Shown here: in pieces, positions 25,835-36,298 of the stretch
How positions within the stretch are numbered: position 1 is the first letter of the stretch
Layout of the letters: each line of letters starts with the position of its first letter
Source: Onthophagus taurus
Taxonomy: Eukaryota > Arthropoda > Insecta > Coleoptera > Scarabaeidae
Direction: 5' to 3'
DNA: 64,000 bases
Assembly: GCF_036711975.1 (NCBI RefSeq)
Contig: NC_091975.1
Coordinates: forward strand, 4,404,501-4,468,500
The notes under the pieces: generated by a model
Seen by the model: only the letters and a program-made list of their open reading frames with translations
Told to the model about the DNA's origin: nothing
The model's database searches: none
Position numbers and translations under genes: made by a program

Positions 25835-28800
25835 GTAAGGAATACCCGAAAATTTTTATTAGATGTAAGATACATCCGTTTCAATCCCCTTTTTTGAGAT
25901 AGTAAGCATAGCTTTAGTAGCTATATTTGGCCAGTAGGCAACCTCTCGTCCTTCCTGACGATTTTCTTCTAGGCAAAAACTCTGTCTCGGCTTCCAGGCG
26001 AATCGGTCGCGGATACTAGCACATCATCACCCGACCTAATCAGTCCCGCCTCCCCGAAGATGTCCGAAGTGGTCCAGAATCCCCCGAGTCCAGATAGCAC
26101 CCCGGGTCGTGGTATCAAATTGGAACCTCTCGGCCACGAACCACTAACAACTGGTTTGGAGGATTCCGGAGTCTTTGATGGCGGCGGAATCAGTATTCAC
26201 CACCACCCGGAAACCAACTCCTCCTCAAATAGGAACACCTCCGTCATCAAACCCCTGCCCATCGTATCTAGGTCACATAGTCCTCCACCCGTCCTGAGGC
26301 CCCCTTCATCCGCGAGCCCAGTTTCCCAACCACCAAGGCCACACAGTTCACCAGGAAGACCGGCGAACGTGAGTCCAGTGATACGACATAGCCCCAGCCT
26401 GATAATGCACCCACCAACTTCACCACAACGCCAGCAACAAGGAAGCCCCGGATGTCATAGTGGAGGGGTTAGTTCGCCTCCTTTCGTTTCGAATATGAGA
26501 AGTTTGGGAGTGATTACCACCCAGAACACCGTGATACAAAATCAACTTTGGTTTCAAAGTCCGAGAATAAACGGGGTGAAACCTGAACTAATCGGGGGTA
26601 ACTTCGGGGCTAACTTACTTTCACCACATCGGACGTCAAATGTAAATATTAAAGGGGCACCGACTGTAATTATGGGGGAATCGGGTGGAGTACGAACGAT
26701 GGTTTGGAAAAACGCGGAAGACCAAGAGAAAGAGTTACTTGCCACCGGACTACCTACAACGTCAGGGGGTCCAATGAACTGGAGTCCGGGACTTAGTTCC
26801 AACTCAACCGGATCAAACCCTGAGGAAAACGCAGCTCAAATGTTGCTCAATCTCGGTCAGGAGCGCCGACCATCGATACGATCTCCTGCTCCCAATGTAC
26901 GATCTTCACCCCATCATAACCCCTCATCGATATCTTCGCCCATTTCTCATTTTACCAACGTTCCTCTTAACATGGAGAGGCTATGGGCTGGAGATTTAAC
27001 GCAAATTCCGGGATCCGCCGGAAATAGCAGCAATTTAAATCTACCCTTAACGAACTTATCCTCGTCATCTTCTTCGAATCAACAAGCTTTAAATCTTTCC
27101 TCGCCCACATCATCATCTTTAGCCTCATCGTTAAGTTCATCTTTATCACCAACGCAGCAACATCCAAACAGCATGATTTACGGAAGTGGGGGTGGAAGAA
27201 CCGGGGGATTACTTCAAGATGTTGTACAACTACAACAACAACAACAACAACAAGACTGTCAGGAAGAGGAGGAACAACCAATGATCTGCATGATATGCGA
27301 AGATAAAGCGACCGGTCTTCATTACGGTATCATCACTTGTGAGGGGTGTAAAGGTTTTTTTAAAAGGACGGTGCAAAATCGGAGGGTGTATACTTGTGTT
27401 GCCGATGGAAACTGTGAAATTACGAAAGCCCAAAGAAATCGGTGTCAGTACTGCAGGTTTAAAAAATGCATCGAACAAGGGATGGTGCTTCAAGGTAAAA
27501 AAATTATCAATCAAAATAACGAATTTTTAAAAAATCATTTTGTTTTAGCTGTTCGAGAAGATCGAATGCCGGGTGGAAGAAACAGCGGTGCTGTTTACAA
27601 CTTGTACAAAGTAAAGTACAAGAAACACAAGAAAACCGCCGCGAAACAAACGGCGACGAAACCAGCCGATAAACCTCTTCAACTTTCACCACAAATGAAA
27701 CAAGAGTCTCCAACCAGCATCCCATCTCACTTAGTGAACGGCACCATTTTAAAAACGGCGTTAACGAACCCTAGCGAAGTCGTACATCTTCGCCAAAGGC
27801 TCGATAGTGCCGTTAGCAGTTCAAGGGATCGAAATTATTCGATAGAGTATACTAGATCCATGATACAGACGCTCATAGACTGTGATGACTTCCAGGATAT
27901 TGCCACACTGGAAAACCTCGAAGAGCTCCTCGACCACAAATCGGATCTCAACTCAAAGCTCATTCAAATCGGCGACTCGATCGTTTACAAATTGGTACAG
28001 TGGACGAAGAGGTTACCGTTTTATTTAGAACTTCCAGTTGAGGTCCATACGAGGCTACTAACTCATAAGTGGCACGAACTTTTAGTTTTAACCACTTCTG
28101 CTTATCAAGCGATACACTTTCGGAGCCACAAGAGGTCTTTGGAGCAAATGGCTTCTACTGGAGAGACTGATTTTAACCAAGAGGTGAGTTCTTTTTTTTG
28201 AATTCTTGTTTTGTTTAATTTAATTTGTTTTAAACAATAAAAGAAAGGCGGTATTTATCCAACGATCTTACACAATGCTTACGCAAACAAGAAACGTGAA
28301 CTGTAAGGTCAATGACATACATTTTATAGAAAAGGTCACAAAAATCACGTAAAAGGTCGACTGAGTCTCCATCCCATTTGCGATACACTTGGAGTTCTTG
28401 TCATGCGCGCTTGTTATTTCTAATGGGTATCTTTGTTCGAAGCGATTTCTTCCTGTTTACTTGTTATTATACTTGGATTATTATTATTTTTTGAGTTAGT
28501 ATGCAAGCGATGTCGTTTCGGTCGTTTACCTTCGTGAATGATCAAATTCGGTCGAAAATTTCAAAGATTAATTCGCCTCGAATTACCTAACATAATTATA
28601 CCCAAGACAACATATAATTTGTGTTTACCAATAAAAATTATATGTTTTTCTCAAGACTTTAATTAACAGGAAATTATACAATTCATACCACAAATGATTT
28701 CATTTTAAGAGATCATAATCAACTATAACAACTAGTAAATACTTGTAATAAGGAAATAAACAAATAAAAATCATAACCCATTTATAGTTGGTAACCTTAA

Positions 28801-31800
28801 ATCTATTATTATTACTGTGGATATATATGTATGTATTCACAGGATTGATAGGACTGACAGGATTGATTATTTTTAATGATAATAATATTAATTATTTTTA
28901 TATAGTAACGTTCTTTTGTTCAATCAATCAACATTCGTCGGGGGCAGGTTCAATTTTCGGGTGCAGGTATAAAGAAATCGTTATGGTAGGTTCAAAAAAA
29001 ATTCGTCGGGGGCAGGTTCAATCTTCGGGGTCACCAAATTGTGGATATATATGTATGTATTCACAGGATTGATAGGACTGACAGGATTGATTATTTTTAA
29101 TGATAATAATATTAATTATTTTTATATAGTAACGTTCTTTTGTTTTGTACATGTCGTGTGCACAGCATGCTACAATTACTTTAGAAAAATTTTACACTTC
29201 ATTTCTTGTTCTCAACATCGTACTCTAATAATAGAAGCACCAAAAAATAACTCGGTTGCAAAATCAGGGACGACGCAGCATTGCTGCTGCAGCTGCAGCA
29301 CACAAGAAGCGTTAATCTGCCGGTGTAGTTTAAGCACCTATAAATAGAAGGGCGGCAAACGAAAAATTTCCGCGATGCTCAGCTCACTCAGGTAGCAGAG
29401 AGGCGATGCCGCGAAAACAACCGAACGTGATTTCACGATTTGAACCGAACTCGCCTCTTAATATAACTGACCCAGATTTAACGCGTTAGGAAAGCCAAGG
29501 CAATGACATTAAAAAGAAACGAATTGTGTGAGCATAGAACCGAGCAAAGCAAACGCGTGACGCAAGACTACTGTCTTGCGACATCGACTTGAAATTGAAA
29601 TTCCCAAGCAGTGTTGTTAAGAGGGCCTTCGCGAAGTTCAAAGACAAGAAAAAAATAACATTATAAAAAATTATGTTCTTATTTTACATTAATAATCACA
29701 AAGTCTATTTTTCATTAATAGGTAAACAATAATTTGCAAACGCTTCAGACGTGTTTGGCATCTATGATGGGTAAATCCATTACGATGGAACAACTGCGGC
29801 AAGACGTGGGTCTTATGGTCGAGAAAATTACGCACGTAACCCTGATGTTTCGAAGAATTAACCTCACAATGGAGGAATATGTGTGCCTTAAAGTTATTAC
29901 TATGCTTAATCAAGGTTGGTAAATTTTTATTAATTTATTTTCGATGCTAACTCAATTGCCATCATCTTAAACTTCAAAGAAAGAGATTAAAGAAATTTGA
30001 CAAGTATCAGTGTCTAATTAAGTTGGTTGAGAACACACAGAAAAAGATTTTCAAGAAACTTACTCGAATTAATAAAATATGTTAAAGGGGTGGAGGCGCC
30101 GGATCAAAATCAGCTTCTAATGAAAGAAGATGGATCAAAACTTTTTGTACAAAAAATGTTCTTTATTAATTTGCAAAAAATGGTTTACATAAAATTTAAT
30201 TTTGCCCAACTTGCACTCTTCCAAATTTGAAAAGTATCAAAATTGAGGTTTTTGCAGATACAGTAGGTTATGGTGCAAGAACCATTTAATCGCGTCGATT
30301 ATTTTGTCCAACTTAGAGGCTTCCAAGTTTAAAAGGTACCAAAATTGATTTTTTTGCAGATAAAATAGGTTATGACTCCAGAATAAAAGAAGATGGGTCA
30401 AAATATTTTATACAAAAGATGTTCCTTATTAATCTGCCTAATATATCATTTTATATCGCATCTATTATTTTGTTCAACTTAGACTCTTCCAAGTTTGAAA
30501 AATATCAAAATTGATGTTTTTGCAGATAGAATAGGTTATGATGCAAGTATAAAGGAAGGTGTAGCAAAAGTTTTTATATAAAAAATGTTCCTTATTGTTC
30601 TGCAAAACATGTCTAATAAACCATTTCATCGCAACGATTATTTTGCCCAAATTTGAAAAGTAACAAAATTGATGTTTTTGCAAATAAATAATAAATAAAT
30701 AACTGAAGATGGAGCAAAACTTTTGATACAAAAATTTTTCCTATTAATCTGCAAAACATGTCTAACAAATCATTTCATCGTTAGAATCTTCCAAATTTGA
30801 AAAGTATCAAAATTGATGTTTTTACAGATAAAATAGGTTATGACTCAAGAATACAATTTTTTTTAAGAGTTTATTGTATACAGTAATTGTTTACAATTCT
30901 TTACATTATTCAAATATTGCTTTCACTCTCTACCCTCTTCCTCCATTTCCACGCCCTCGCCTCCTCGGCCCAATCATCCCCTCACCCATCCCTTTGTCTC
31001 CTCACCCCCATCACCATCCTCATCTATCGTTTCCCCTCTCCCCCCTCTCCTAAGATCTGCCTTCGGTCCATCTCCTCCTCCCTCAACTCACTGCACCCAT
31101 TCAGCATATGTTCTAACGTTTCCCATTCCTCCCTGCACAGCCTACACCACCTCTCCTCATCGGCCATCCAGTATTTGTTGGCTCTCTCCTCGTTTCCACA
31201 ACGGAACCTAGCCACCAACTTTTTCCCTTCCTCATCTCTTTCCAATAACAAGTATCTAGGCAGCCCCTCCGTAATTATGTCCCTGTATCTTTCGTTATAC
31301 CTTCCCTCTTTTATTTGTGTCCTTCTTTCCTGTCTCTGCACATCTCGGTCCCTGTCTCTCAACTCCCTCCACATCTCCCTACCCACCCTTCGTCTACTAT
31401 TTATCTCCGTTGCCGAGTAGCCCGCTCGTCTATAATAGTTGTCTCTGTGTCCTTTCCCATATCTGACCTTTCCCTCTCTAATTTCCCTCCAACACTCCCC
31501 CAAGATCCCGCAGCTTGGCCTCCCTTCTATTCTTTCTTCATATTTCACTGCCCTCCTGCCCGCCTCCACCCTGACCTTATCCACCTTTACCTCTTCCCTC
31601 ACTATATACCCCGGTGTTTCTCTCGCCACCCCAAGCACCCATCTCCAATATCTAGCCTGCACGTCCTCCAGCGGTCCCTGCTCCCTCCATCCCCATACCT
31701 CTGCCCCATACATCATCACACTGCTAACCAGACCTTCAAACATAATCTTCCTCGCTGCCACATTCTTGTCCCATCACCTTATTCGCCTTTTTTGCCATAG

Positions 31801-32437
31801 CTATCACATGCGGCCCCTCCCTGTTATCCTCCCTAAACACATACCCCAGGTAAGTATACTCCCTAACCTCCTCGATCTCCTTTCCCTCCCATCTCCAGTT
31901 TTCTGTTCTTTTTCTCAAGAATACAAGAAGATGAAGAAAAAATTTGTATACAAAAAATGTTTCTTATTAATCTGCCAAACATTTCTAATATATCATCGCA
32001 TCGATCATTTTGTCCAACTTAAGACACAGCCAAAAGCGTGTCTAATTAAATTATAGTTAGAAATATAGAAAAATTTTCTATATTAACCATAAAAATATAT
32101 TATTTTTATCGTATTAATTGTATAGCTCGACATATTTTTAATGTATCTGTGTATATTTTTAGCAAGGGCTGGAGTAACTGGTAGTCCCGAATTAGAAAAC
32201 ATCCAAGAGCGATACATGACTTGTTTAAGGGCGTACACCCAACATATCTATCCGCAGGATCCAACAAGATTTCAAGATCTCCTCGTCAGATTACCCGAGG
32301 TAAATTATTTTCTTAATAGAAAAATGAAACGATGTAATTGTATTATTTTTTTGTAGGTTCAATCGGCAGCTGCACTTTTACTCGAAAGTAAAATGTTTTA
32401 CGTTCCTTTCCTGTTAAACTCCGCGATTCAAAGATAG
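25735..32437 (+). CDS. Hr4: Nuclear receptor HR4 (six coding exons joined)
   Basis: The coding exons are 25735-25834, 25998-27494, 27549-28183, 29722-29914, 32163-32299 and 32357-32437. They sum to 2643 nt, giving 880 aa and a TAG stop. All junctions are GT-AG and phases match. The protein has a low-complexity Ser/Pro/Gln-rich N-terminus, a Gln run at about aa 446-457, a two-zinc-finger DNA-binding domain (C464, C467, C481, C484; C500, C506, C516, C519) with P-box CEGCKG, then a basic hinge and a ligand-binding domain from about aa 600 to the end. The DBD and the following [17 protein letters not shown] hinge match the HR4/NR6A-like receptors known from insects. Known role of the family: a nuclear transcription factor in the ecdysone cascade that controls timing of moulting and metamorphosis. 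5' non-coding exons must lie upstream, because the ATG sits five bases after a splice acceptor. Identification is firm; the exact isoforms are not. Confidence 0.93.
25998..27494 (+). CDS. Hr4: Hr4 coding exon 2: N-terminal region and DNA-binding domain
   Basis: The exon starts after the acceptor at 25996-25997 and is open to 27494. Residues 35-445 are rich in Ser, Pro, Asn and His, as expected of a disordered activation region. A CAA/CAG-type Gln run (about eight Gln) and an acidic stretch come directly before the first zinc finger. Both zinc fingers and the start of the C-terminal extension (GMVLQ) are in this one exon. The donor at 27495 interrupts an Ala codon (G|CT). Confidence 0.9.
27495..27548 (+). 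other. Hr4: Hr4 intron 2: 54 nt, in frame and stop-free
   Basis: It begins GTAAAA and ends TTTTAG. Its length is a multiple of three and it has no stop codon in the Hr4 frame, so plain translation runs straight through it and adds 18 residues ([18 protein letters not shown]). It is called an intron because removal restores [15 protein letters not shown], the continuous sequence known for HR4 proteins, and because its A/T content jumps relative to both flanks. Retention would insert residues just after the DNA-binding domain without truncating the protein. Confidence 0.85.
27549..28183 (+). CDS. Hr4: Hr4 coding exon 3: hinge and first part of ligand-binding domain
   Basis: It follows the TTTTAG acceptor and starts at [10 protein letters not shown] Lys-rich stretch (KYKKHKK) resembles a nuclear-localisation signal. 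The LBD begins around [18 protein letters not shown] and the exon ends FNQE at the donor GTGAGT (28184). The open frame continues a few codons into the intron to a TGA at 28199-28201, so an unspliced reading would end early. Confidence 0.88.
28184..29721 (+). other. Hr4: Hr4 intron 3
   Basis: This 1.54-kb intron runs from GTGAGT to TTAATAG. 28184-28815 holds nothing recognisable. From 28816 to about 29690 it carries the LTR-like remnant described separately. No alternative exon with a convincing LBD match was seen. Confidence 0.8.
28816..29690 (+). mobile_element. LTR-retroelement-like remnant in Hr4 intron 3
   Basis: A 105-bp exact direct repeat beginning TGTGG lies at 28816-28920 and 29040-29144. 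Between the copies is a 119-bp spacer with two imperfect copies of GTCGGGGGCAGGTTCAAT, at about 28937 and 29003. After the second copy the sequence becomes GC-richer and has a TATA-box-like CTATAAATAG at about 29338-29347. This fits a partial 5' LTR, the 3' end of the internal region, and a longer 3' LTR starting TG at 29040 and possibly ending near TTTTACA at about 29690. No target-site duplication or gag/pol sequence was found, so the class is unassigned and the right border is a guess. Confidence 0.45.
29722..29914 (+). CDS. Hr4: Hr4 coding exon 4: ligand-binding domain
   Basis: The exon starts [18 protein letters not shown] after acceptor TAG at 29719-29721 and ends MLNQ plus one base at the donor GTTGGT (29915). 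A second GT four bases further on (GTAAAT at 29919) would shift the frame relative to exon 5; only the first gives a continuous Ala codon (G|CA). It contains the conserved [16 protein letters not shown] helix. Confidence 0.88.
30100..30856 (+). repeat. Irregular tandem repeat, left part (Hr4 intron 4)
   Basis: Repeat monomers are recognised by AAAATTGATGTTTTTGCAG followed by ATAGGTTATGA and then TACAAAAAATGTTC. The first motif occurs at about 30239, 30341, 30507, 30665 and 30808, so spacing is irregular (about 100-165 bp). The same monomer plan is present, diverged, in the 21.0-23.25 kb array, so this is a dispersed satellite family. It was already in the intron when the retrotransposon landed in it. 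Confidence 0.75.
30857..31913 (-). mobile_element. 5'-truncated non-LTR retrotransposon with target-site duplication
   Basis: The 13-bp sequence CTCAAGAATACAA lies at 30844-30856 and again at 31914-31926. The insert between is 1057 bp and GC-richer than its surroundings. Directly inside the left copy is a run of T, which is the poly(A) tail of a minus-strand element. These are the marks of target-primed reverse transcription with 5' truncation. The insert encodes the C-terminal end of a reverse-transcriptase polyprotein on the minus strand. Confidence 0.85.
31024..31918 (-). pseudogene. Reverse-transcriptase C-terminal fragment (non-LTR, frameshifted)
   Basis: Two overlapping minus-strand frames continue one protein. 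Codons about 31918-31780 read [13 protein letters not shown]..., then 31761-31024 reads [18 protein letters not shown] ... [16 protein letters not shown]. The first gives the thumb-type motif YLGYVF, the second the AEVWGW and RWVLG motifs and a C-terminal zinc knuckle ([18 protein letters not shown], pattern C-X2-C-X9-H-X4-C). The frame change at about 31760-31740 and the absence of the endonuclease and most of the RT domain make it non-functional. The clade is uncertain; it looks like the R1/I-type group by memory of such proteins. The last residues at the 31918 end lie in or next to the duplicated target. Confidence 0.8.
31914..32040 (+). repeat. Irregular tandem repeat, right part (Hr4 intron 4)
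   Basis: The interrupted satellite monomer resumes after the second target-site copy with AAGAAGATGAAG and TATACAAAAAATGTTTCTT. Joining 30856 to 31927 rebuilds one continuous monomer. Confidence 0.75.
32163..32299 (+). CDS. Hr4: Hr4 coding exon 5: ligand-binding domain
   Basis: The exon runs from the acceptor at 32161-32162 to donor GTAAAT at 32300. It encodes [19 protein letters not shown] ... LLVRLPE, the LBD helix region typical of NR6A/HR4 receptors, in phase with exons 4 and 6. Confidence 0.88.
32357..32437 (+). CDS. Hr4: Hr4 coding exon 6: C-terminus
   Basis: A short exon after a 57-nt intron (32300-32356). It encodes [20 protein letters not shown] and ends NSAIQR then TAG at 32435-32437. 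The end of the protein agrees with the family. Confidence 0.88.
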   Translation, partial: VQSAAALLLESKMFYVPFLLNSAIQR

Positions 32438-35400
32438 TACTAATCACGATCATCCCTCCTCGCGACATTCATCCCCACACACGAAACTGTTAAATTTTAA
32501 AACTTTAACAGCACGTCTTTATTATTATTATTATTTTTTTCATCATCTTTTCTCGTCAGCGCGAATTAAATAGAGATTTAAACAAAAATAGGAGTATAAA
32601 AAGAGAGAGATTGAGATCTATTACTATTATTACTATTTACATAAGAATGAAAATCGTTTTTTTCTTTTTTTTTAATTAATTAATTAAACAAATTCACAAA
32701 AAAATATTCCTTCGTCGTCTTTTTGTAAGTAATGTATATACACATAGATTTAAAACAACTATACTGCCACTTTTTTGACGGGAGAAAAAGTTTAAACAAA
32801 AAAAACTAAAATAAAAAAATATTGCGATATATACAATTTAAATATACAATTTTTTTATTGTATTAGAAAAAAATACCGCGTCCGAGTGTACATACATGAA
32901 TAAAACAGTTGATTGGCAACTATAATTATAAAATATTTAATTAAATTATTAATTTAATTAAAAAGGGGAGGGGAGACTACTTAATTTCAAGAACTGAAAT
33001 TTGTAATTTTTTTAATCGCAAGAAAAAGTCAACTGTATTGTGATATTTGTGTACACGGCGTAGGTCAAAAATGCACTGTAAGTTCAACATTTTCAAGTTA
33101 CCAATATTTATATAGATTTTTTACACGCAAACGTGCTACTATTTAAAAAGAAGAAAATTATTTAATTATTTAAAAAGAAACAATTAATTAATTAAAGAAC
33201 ACCGGACGACAAAAACACCGTTGACATCAAAAAAATTTATATAAAAGAAATTTTTTGTAATCTAAAAATGTACTAAGACGAGTTGGTTTTCTTTTTTAAC
33301 AAAAAAGAAGGAGAACCACAACACACCTCCGACCACCAAATGCATAATACGTACCAAGAAGCGAGAGTTTTTTTTATTAAAAAAAATAATAATAGGAAAA
33401 AGAGCGTATTCGCCCGCGCGCGCGTTATGTGTTCGGAATTTCTTCAAAATGTCCGAAACTAAAGTCTGAAAACCGTTGCCTTTGAAAAAAACCCGTGGCG
33501 CGGTTGTGACGTTTCGTCCTTTTTTTCTTTTACACAAAAAAGATAAATTACAACTCAAAAGAACGAACCTAATTAATTATTTATTAAATAACACTGCCAC
33601 GAGTGAGACTGCTTTAAAAAAAATAATTATTAAGAAAACTGCCAGTTTTTTTATAACAATTTTTTATATACCGATTAAAAAAATCAATTAAGATTACTTT
33701 TTTACCGATTTTTTATATTTAATTAAAAATAACTAGTCGATTAAGCTACGTACTGTATTAAATCAAATTTTTTTAATAAACCCTTTAACGTATTAAATTA
33801 AATTAAAAATCTTTATAAAATTACCACTAATTATAAAGGAAAATGTGTACTTTTTAATGAATCAATCCAATTTGGAAAAACACTTTTAGTTCTTGAGATA
33901 TAAATTCTCAAACTCAGTTATTCGTTTCGATTTTAACAATTTTCCTCAAACATTTTTTTAAATACCGATTCTTAAGCCATAATGTCGAAATTTATACATA
34001 ACACAAGCCCATTAATCTTGTTTACTACATAGAACATTCCTTCAATTTTAGTCAACCTTACAGCCGTCCGTCCATGCTAAACATATCTGCCATAGTCTCC
34101 TTTATCTTATCTCTTAATTCTGCAGCACTCATCCCAACCAAGAATTCTATGGGCTTGACGTATCTATTTGTATCTTTATAACTCCATCAATATTAAGAAC
34201 TTTTCAACCAAAAGCTTATACATTCTTTTAATAATCTCCTTAATTTGTACATATTGTTGACAATTTGAATAATAAGTAATTTTACTATAATAATGGTAAA
34301 TTTTAAATCATGACATGGTGATTTATAATCACACAGCGAGACGAAAGAGTCAAATTAATTGTACGTTAAAGGGTTTTACTCACTGCCTTTACAATAAATC
34401 AATACTGCCAATTAATCTTAATATAAATTTTAATAATCTCATCTCTTTAAACACAGTCGTTACTCGAAATAAATAAATAAATAATAAAAATGAAATGATA
34501 GTTACCAATTTTTGCCATAATAACATATTTAAAATCATTTAAAAATAGGTTCAAGAAAAAGAATAAGAATGTTTCTTTTGTTTATGGTATAATAAAGGCG
34601 TAAGGACGTCACAACAAACGCGTCACGTGACGTTTCTTACCGTTAGTTAGCGTATATAGGAGATAAAGTATAAAGTAATGAAAAAAATATAAATAATATA
34701 ATTAAAACGAAATAATTGTGTTATTTTTGTGGTTTAACGTAAATAAAATGAAACATTACGAGGACATAAACGCGAATTCAAATCAAAATTTAAAAAAATT
34801 AATTAAAATAAAAATTAAATTTGATGTTTTATGTCCTTGTGATGAATTAATATAGAATGAAATCGGGATATTTTTTTAAATAAATTTTTTTTTTCATTAA
34901 TACATTCATTAATATTCATCAATTTTCGGATCATTTCGCACTCTAAACGACTGAAATTGTTACATTCCTATTTTAAAGACTCTTATTAAAAAAAATGTAA
35001 AAAAAAAAATAGATTATAGATAATGAAAAAAAATGTTTCAATTTTTAAAAAAATATCTCGTTTCAAGTCATCTAAATGACCAAAAAAATAATATTTTTAG
35101 TTACCAATTAAACCAAGTTTTTTGTACAAAAATTTGCAACGTTCCTTTTTTTGTTTATTATTTTTTTTTAATTTGTTGTATTTAATCTAATCCTAAATGT
35201 AATGAGGCGTTTTTTAAGCGTTTAAATTCCTTCCCTCAATTTTACTTTTTTTGTCGAATAGATCTTTGTTTGTAGGTATTTGGTATGAAAGGTGAAACTT
35301 TATTGGTTACTCTTTCGATTTTATTTCCCTTTTATTTTCTTATTATTATTAATTAAAAAAAAAGTGTACATTTTGAAATAGCTACCTGATGTCAGTATAT

Positions 35401-36298
35401 ATATAAATAATATATATATATATCGAATAGTTTTTATTAATAAACACTATCTATTTGAGACAAAGTACTTATATTTGATATAATATTAACTATGAAACAA
35501 TTTCTTTCGCTTCAAGATTTCTTTTTATTGTTTTTTTTTCTCTCGAAATTTAAATTAGATATTATAAAGAAATTAAAGAAAAAAACAAATGTAAATAAAC
35601 TTTATCAGACTGGTCGGAAAATAAATAAAAAAGTAATGCGCGAGAAATATTAATTAATTAATGAATTAAAGAAAAAAAATTATACAATGTGATGATTAAA
35701 TGTATAATTTGTAATAATATTTAAATATAAGAAATAAGACCACAAGAAAGAAATGTAATTGACAAATTAATTAATGAATCAATGTACTTGTCGTTGTTTG
35801 AACCTCCTGTTTAACAAAAAAGAGATTTACATTTAACACACGCATTTATTCAAAATTTGAAATAAACCATGAAATTTAAAATTGAAAAAATTTCCATAAA
35901 CAAATACGCTATTTATTATTGCAGTGAGGTACAAGAAAACTATTTAAGAAAAAATAAACTGAAAACCTTTCTTTTTTGAAATCTTTATATATGTTATTGT
36001 GTTTATAAATTTTTGTATTATTGTGTAGTATAGACTATATTGAGTTACCGTTATCATTATAAAAGTTTATTAAATTTTAAGATTATAATTAAATGAGCTT
36101 GCGTATTATAAAATAAAATGATAAAAATAGTAAAATTATTTCTTTTTATTAATTCAATAACATCAGTTTTTAAACAATTAAATTTTAAAACATTTTGGTT
36201 CGTAACTTGAATAATAAAGATTACTTTGGCTATTGAACAAGCGATGTCGCTAAATAACTAAACGATATTTTTAAATGAATCTTTAAATCCAACTTTGT
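32438..36298 (+). other. Hr4 3' untranslated region and downstream flank
   Basis: 3.9 kb of very AT-rich sequence without a supportable gene. It has many short A and T runs. An AATAAA-type signal at about 32898 is a plausible early poly(A) site; further AATAAA copies occur downstream (for example about 33776 and 36112), so the true 3' end cannot be chosen from sequence. A short CG run (CGCGCGCGCG) at about 33416-33425 stands out in this AT-rich context. A TATATA-rich microsatellite is at about 35397-35424. Confidence 0.6.

Larger units (their letters stand above)
29915..32162 (+). other. Hr4: Hr4 intron 4, repeat-filled
   Basis: This 2.25-kb intron has donor GTTGGT and acceptor TTTTTAG. It holds an irregular tandem repeat (about 30.1-30.85 kb, resuming 31.92-32.03 kb) split by a non-LTR retrotransposon insertion. 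Confidence 0.85.

Noticed and set aside
28788..29347. Plus-strand frames of 94 and 102 codons sharing a peptide
   Set aside because: The shared part is the 105-bp direct repeat of the LTR-like remnant; no retroelement protein motif is present.
30887..32056. Long plus-strand frames (177, 161 and 205 codons)
   Set aside because: They are the antisense of the minus-strand reverse-transcriptase fragment; low-complexity Ser/Leu/Pro content is typical of such shadows.
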